Shown one piece after another: positions 61,464 to 64,000 of a DNA stretch of 64,000 nucleotides. The position numbers were made by a program, and so were the translations under genes. Each line of letters begins with the position of its first letter. Position 1 is the first letter of the stretch. The DNA comes from Brevibacterium sp. RIT 803 (GTDB lineage Bacteria; Actinomycetota; Actinomycetes; Actinomycetales; Brevibacteriaceae): the NCBI RefSeq assembly GCF_016892625.1, contig NZ_JAFEMW010000001.1, positions 310,001 through 374,000 of the forward strand, in the 5' to 3' direction. Under the pieces are notes generated by a model. That model had not been told where the DNA came from and did not search any database. It worked only from the letters and a program-made list of their open reading frames with translations.

Positions 61464-62747
61464 ATGACAATGCACCAACAGCTCAGCTCGCGTCTCTCCT
61501 CGCGCATCACCGGCGTAGCCGCCGGTCTGGCGTCCGTCGTCGGCGCTGGACTCATCGGAGTTCCGGCGGCGGTGATCAGCGAAACCGGCTCCGCTGCAAT
61601 ACTCACGTGGATCGTCGCGGCCTTGGCATGTGTCCCTATGCTGTGTCTGTTCAGGGACACTGTGGTGAGTCGACCCGAGAGTCGTGATCCGCTGCGAGAC
61701 ACGGTGCGGTCGGGCCTGGGCCGAACGGCAGGAGACATGGTGCCGCTGCTGTTCGGAATCGTCGTGCTCGTCGGTCTGCCGGCGGGATCGGTGATGGCCG
61801 CCAGGAATCTCTCAGCCATCACGGGATCAGCACTGCCGGAGAGCGTGACTGCCATCGCGATCCTCGCAGTCGCTGTGGCGACGAACCTGCTGGGCAAACA
61901 CGTCGGTCACCAGGTGGAGAGGATAGGGACAGTGGCCCTCATCCTCTCCCTGGCCGGAGTGGTCGTGTGGTCGACTCTCCATTCTCAGCGAGTCCCCGAG
62001 ATCTTCCCCGACGGAGGAGACGTCCTGCTGGTCCCCGTCGGTTTCATGGTGGCCTTCTGGGCCTTCATCGGCTTCGAGAACCTCACCTTTCTGGCTCGGG
62101 ATCTGCCCGACCCCAAACGAGAATTCATGCCCATCGCATTGACGAGCCTGGGTCTCCTGCTCCTCCTCACCACCTCACTGACCGTCGCGGTCCTCGTCCT
62201 CACGCCCAGAGCGGATCCGGTCACCGGGGTCGTCGACGCGCTGCGCACGACTCCCTACGGCGACGCCGCCGCATTGGTCCTCGCCGCATCCGGAGCAGTG
62301 GGGATGCTTCTCAACTCGGTCGCCTGGGTCCGCGGTGTCGGACTGGTCATCGATTCTGCCGCCAGGGACGGGATCCTCCCCCACAGCGTCGCTGGGCGCG
62401 ACGCGCTGAATCCGCGGCGCGCCATCACGATCATGAGCTGCGGCTTCGCGATATCGCTGGTGCTGCTCCAACAGAAGCCGACCCTGGTCATCGATATGCT
62501 GGCCGCAGCCAGCGGAGTATTCATCGTCATCTACACCTTGTGCATCCTCGCCTACGTTCGAGCCTTCGGTCTCAGGGTGTCGACTGTCGCCAACCTGGCA
62601 CTCGTCCCATTCCTCCTCTGGTCGCTTGCGTCTTCCGGGTGGAGAGCAGCGTTCCCGCTGGCCGCCGTCCTCATCGCGTGGGTCATTGTTCGTGTGGGAG
62701 TCCGCAGGACGAGTGTGCCGGAGATGCACGAAGCCCGCCTCCCCTGA
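61464..62747 (+). CDS. APC-superfamily permease (3)
   Basis: About 427 residues, 12 predicted spans. The family opening is AAGLASVVGAGLIGVPAAVISETGSAAILTW-like, with the Gly-rich unwound part of span one (VVGAGLIGVP), and AFIGFENLTFLARDLPDPKREFMPI later. It is less similar to the two APC permeases at 44371 and 48627 and belongs to another branch. ATG 61464 is chosen, with a weak ribosome site; ATG 61470 is also in frame. Its stop lies in the loop of a strong bidirectional terminator. Substrate unknown; regulation by the divergent GlxA-type gene is likely. Confidence 0.88.
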   Translation: MTMHQQLSSRLSSRITGVAAGLASVVGAGLIGVPAAVISETGSAAILTWIVAALACVPMLCLFRDTVVSRPESRDPLRDTVRSGLGRTAGDMVPLLFGIVVLVGLPAGSVMAARNLSAITGSALPESVTAIAILAVAVATNLLGKHVGHQVERIGTVALILSLAGVVVWSTLHSQRVPEIFPDGGDVLLVPVGFMVAFWAFIGFENLTFLARDLPDPKREFMPIALTSLGLLLLLTTSLTVAVLVLTPRADPVTGVVDALRTTPYGDAAALVLAASGAVGMLLNSVAWVRGVGLVIDSAARDGILPHSVAGRDALNPRRAITIMSCGFAISLVLLQQKPTLVIDMLAAASGVFIVIYTLCILAYVRAFGLRVSTVANLALVPFLLWSLASSGWRAAFPLAAVLIAWVIVRVGVRRTSVPEMHEARLP

Positions 62748-62761
62748 GGGAGACGGGCTTC
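62730..62761. terminator. Bidirectional terminator overlapping the permease stop codon
   Basis: Arms GAAGCCCG-CCTCCC and GGGAG-A-CGGGCTTC around CTGA. The TGA of the permease gene is inside the loop. It also serves the convergent sucD, whose stop is at 62799. Confidence 0.75.
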
Positions 62762-62798
62762 GAAACTGTGCTTCAGCCGAATCTATACTTCAGACGAC

Positions 62799-63695
62799 TC
62801 AGGCGAGGAGTTCGCGCATGAGGTCAGCGGTTTCGGTCGGGGTCTTGCCGACCTTCACGCCTGCAGCCTCAAGGGCTTCCTTCTTCGCCGCAGCAGTACC
62901 TGAGGAGCCGGAGACGATGGCACCGGCGTGGCCCATGGTCTTGCCCTCGGGAGCGGTGAAGCCTGCAACGTAGCCGACGACCGGCTTCGTCACGTTGTCC
63001 TTGATGTAGGCAGCGGCACGCTCTTCAGCGTCTCCGCCGATCTCGCCGATCATGACGATGGCTTCGGTCTCAGGATCATTCTCGAACGCTTCGAGCGCAT
63101 CGATGTGCGTGGTGCCGATGACCGGGTCACCACCGATTCCGATGGCAGTGGAGAAGCCGAGGTCACGCAGTTCGTACATCATCTGGTAGGTCAGCGTGCC
63201 GGACTTGGAGACCAGTCCGAGCTTGCCCTTCTTGGTGATGTTGGCAGGGATGATGCCTGCCAGCGATGCCTCTGGCGAGATGATGCCCGGGCAGTTGGGT
63301 CCGATGATGCGGGTCGCATTGCCTGCGGCCTGAGCACGTGCCCAGACTTCGGCGGCGTCCTGGACCGGGATGCCCTCGGTGATGATGACGAGCAGACCGA
63401 TCTTGGCGTCAACGGCTTCGATGGCTGCATCCTTGGAGAATGCCGGGGGCACGAAGGCCACGGAGACGTCGGCACCGGTGGCTTCCATCGCCTCGGCGAC
63501 TGATCCGAAGACGGGCAGCTCAATGTCGTTGCCGTCTTTGTCGGTGTGCTTGACGGTGGTGCCGGCCTTGCGGGCGTTGACACCGCCGACGACATTGGAT
63601 CCTGCTGCGAGCATGCGCGCAGTGTGCTTGGTTCCTTCGCCGCCAGTGATGCCCTGGACGATGATCTTCGAATCGGAATTCAGGAAGATAGACAT
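62799..63695 (-). CDS. sucD: Succinyl-CoA synthetase alpha subunit
   Basis: 298 residues. With SucC it converts succinyl-CoA to succinate with substrate-level phosphorylation in the TCA cycle. CoA-binding motif [15 protein letters not shown] (13-27), the two strictly conserved segments GPNCPGI and IGGDPVIGT, and the phosphohistidine in [12 protein letters not shown] (His256) are all there. It follows sucC with only an 18-bp gap on the minus strand (GGAAAGG upstream of the ATG), the usual sucCD arrangement. Confidence 0.97.
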   Translation of the reverse strand: MSIFLNSDSKIIVQGITGGEGTKHTARMLAAGSNVVGGVNARKAGTTVKHTDKDGNDIELPVFGSVAEAMEATGADVSVAFVPPAFSKDAAIEAVDAKIGLLVIITEGIPVQDAAEVWARAQAAGNATRIIGPNCPGIISPEASLAGIIPANITKKGKLGLVSKSGTLTYQMMYELRDLGFSTAIGIGGDPVIGTTHIDALEAFENDPETEAIVMIGEIGGDAEERAAAYIKDNVTKPVVGYVAGFTAPEGKTMGHAGAIVSGSSGTAAAKKEALEAAGVKVGKTPTETADLMRELLA

Positions 63696-63713
63696 TTATG
63701 TAAAGACCTTTCC

Positions 63714-64000
63714 TTACTTGGCAGCAGCCAGTTCGGCGGCCTTATCGGCTCCACCGTCCATGGTGTCGGTCAGAGTGACGAGTGGGTTCGCGGCTTCCTT
63801 GAGGATCGCACGTCCCTCTTCGACGTTGTTTCCGTCGAGGCGGACGACGAGCGGCTTGGTGGCCTGGTCGCCGAGGATCTCGAGAGCCTTGACGATGCCG
63901 TCGGCCACTGCGTCACACGCGGTGATTCCGCCGAAGACGTTGACGAAGACTGACTTGACCTGCTCATCGCCGAGGATGACCTCGAGCCCGTTGGCCATCA
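63714..64000 (-). CDS. sucC: Succinyl-CoA synthetase beta subunit (C-terminal part, cut by window edge)
   Basis: The last 95 residues are visible and the frame stays open to the right edge. [20 protein letters not shown] and [18 protein letters not shown] are the conserved nucleotide/CoA-domain segments of SucC. The visible Met near the edge is internal, not the start. sucD follows 18 bp downstream, so the two subunits are co-transcribed. Confidence 0.96.
   Translation of the reverse strand, partial: MANGLEVILGDEQVKSVFVNVFGGITACDAVADGIVKALEILGDQATKPLVVRLDGNNVEEGRAILKEAANPLVTLTDTMDGGADKAAELAAAK

Overview
The window looks like chromosomal DNA of a high-GC actinobacterium, most likely a Brevibacterium-type member of the Micrococcales. 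The reasons are the GC-rich codon use, many GTG starts, apparent leaderless promoters (TANNNT 6-7 nt before the start), an oligoribonuclease, an SCO6745/SalK-family protein, a mycothiol/DinB-type protein and an Rv0909-type small protein. The genus is an inference. I see no rRNA, CRISPR array, insertion sequence, phage gene or plasmid function; the stretch reads as core and metabolic chromosome with several catabolic modules.

Layout. 1-3.3 kb: mnmA (cut by the window edge) with a cysteine desulfurase for tRNA thiolation, then two small membrane proteins. 3.4-7.9 kb: two paralogous membrane proteins, each with a lipobox inside the chain, flanking a cysteine-free thioredoxin/YbbN-type protein. 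8-10.8 kb: orn, then an ArsR regulator coupled to a SulP transporter. 10.8-16.7 kb: a SalK-like protein, a FadR-type regulator divergent from lutABC (lactate utilisation) with a clear operator, and a DUF2993 protein. 17-22.8 kb: nhaA with a long structured leader, an M20 amidohydrolase, a small antitoxin-like protein, a glutaminase-STAS fusion, and a siderophore-interacting protein behind an IdeR-type box. 22.8-27.7 kb: an LPXTG choice-of-anchor protein, a dapA-like/PfkB kinase pair, an Ohr/OsmC peroxidase and tRNA-His. 27.9-33.3 kb: a single-span membrane protein, a Ser/Asp-rich surface protein, a cytidine deaminase-ASCH fusion, DUF3618 and a GroES paralogue, tRNA-Lys and a small four-Cys protein.

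33.4-40.6 kb holds a complete 5-oxoproline module: a GntR/FCD regulator, an NRAMP-like transporter lacking the metal motif, PxpA, a YcsI/DUF1445 protein, a fused PxpB-PxpC, and a biotin carboxylase-BCCP protein, nearly all with overlapping or touching ends. 40.6-42.5 kb: bcp, tRNA-Leu, a GNAT protein and a DinB-like protein. 42.5-50 kb: a nitrogen-compound catabolic region with an FCD regulator, a nitrilase-family amidase and an APC permease, then a TetR regulator and ASCH protein divergent from a YtcJ-type amidohydrolase and a second APC permease. 50-58.5 kb: an acyl-CoA thioesterase, a PadR-HAAS pair with a perfect operator, a UvrA2-like ABC ATPase, two membrane proteins, a NarL-type two-component system and an RsmC-like methyltransferase. 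58.6-64 kb: a universal stress protein, a threonine aldolase-family enzyme, a GlxA-type regulator divergent from a third APC permease, and sucD-sucC (sucC cut by the window edge).

The strongest points for follow-up are the embedded-lipobox paralogues around the YbbN-type protein, the cytidine deaminase-ASCH fusion, the 5-oxoproline operon that can be read as a split biotin carboxylase, a strongly over-represented 11-mer (CGCCGAGGTGG) on both strands, and the structured nhaA leader.
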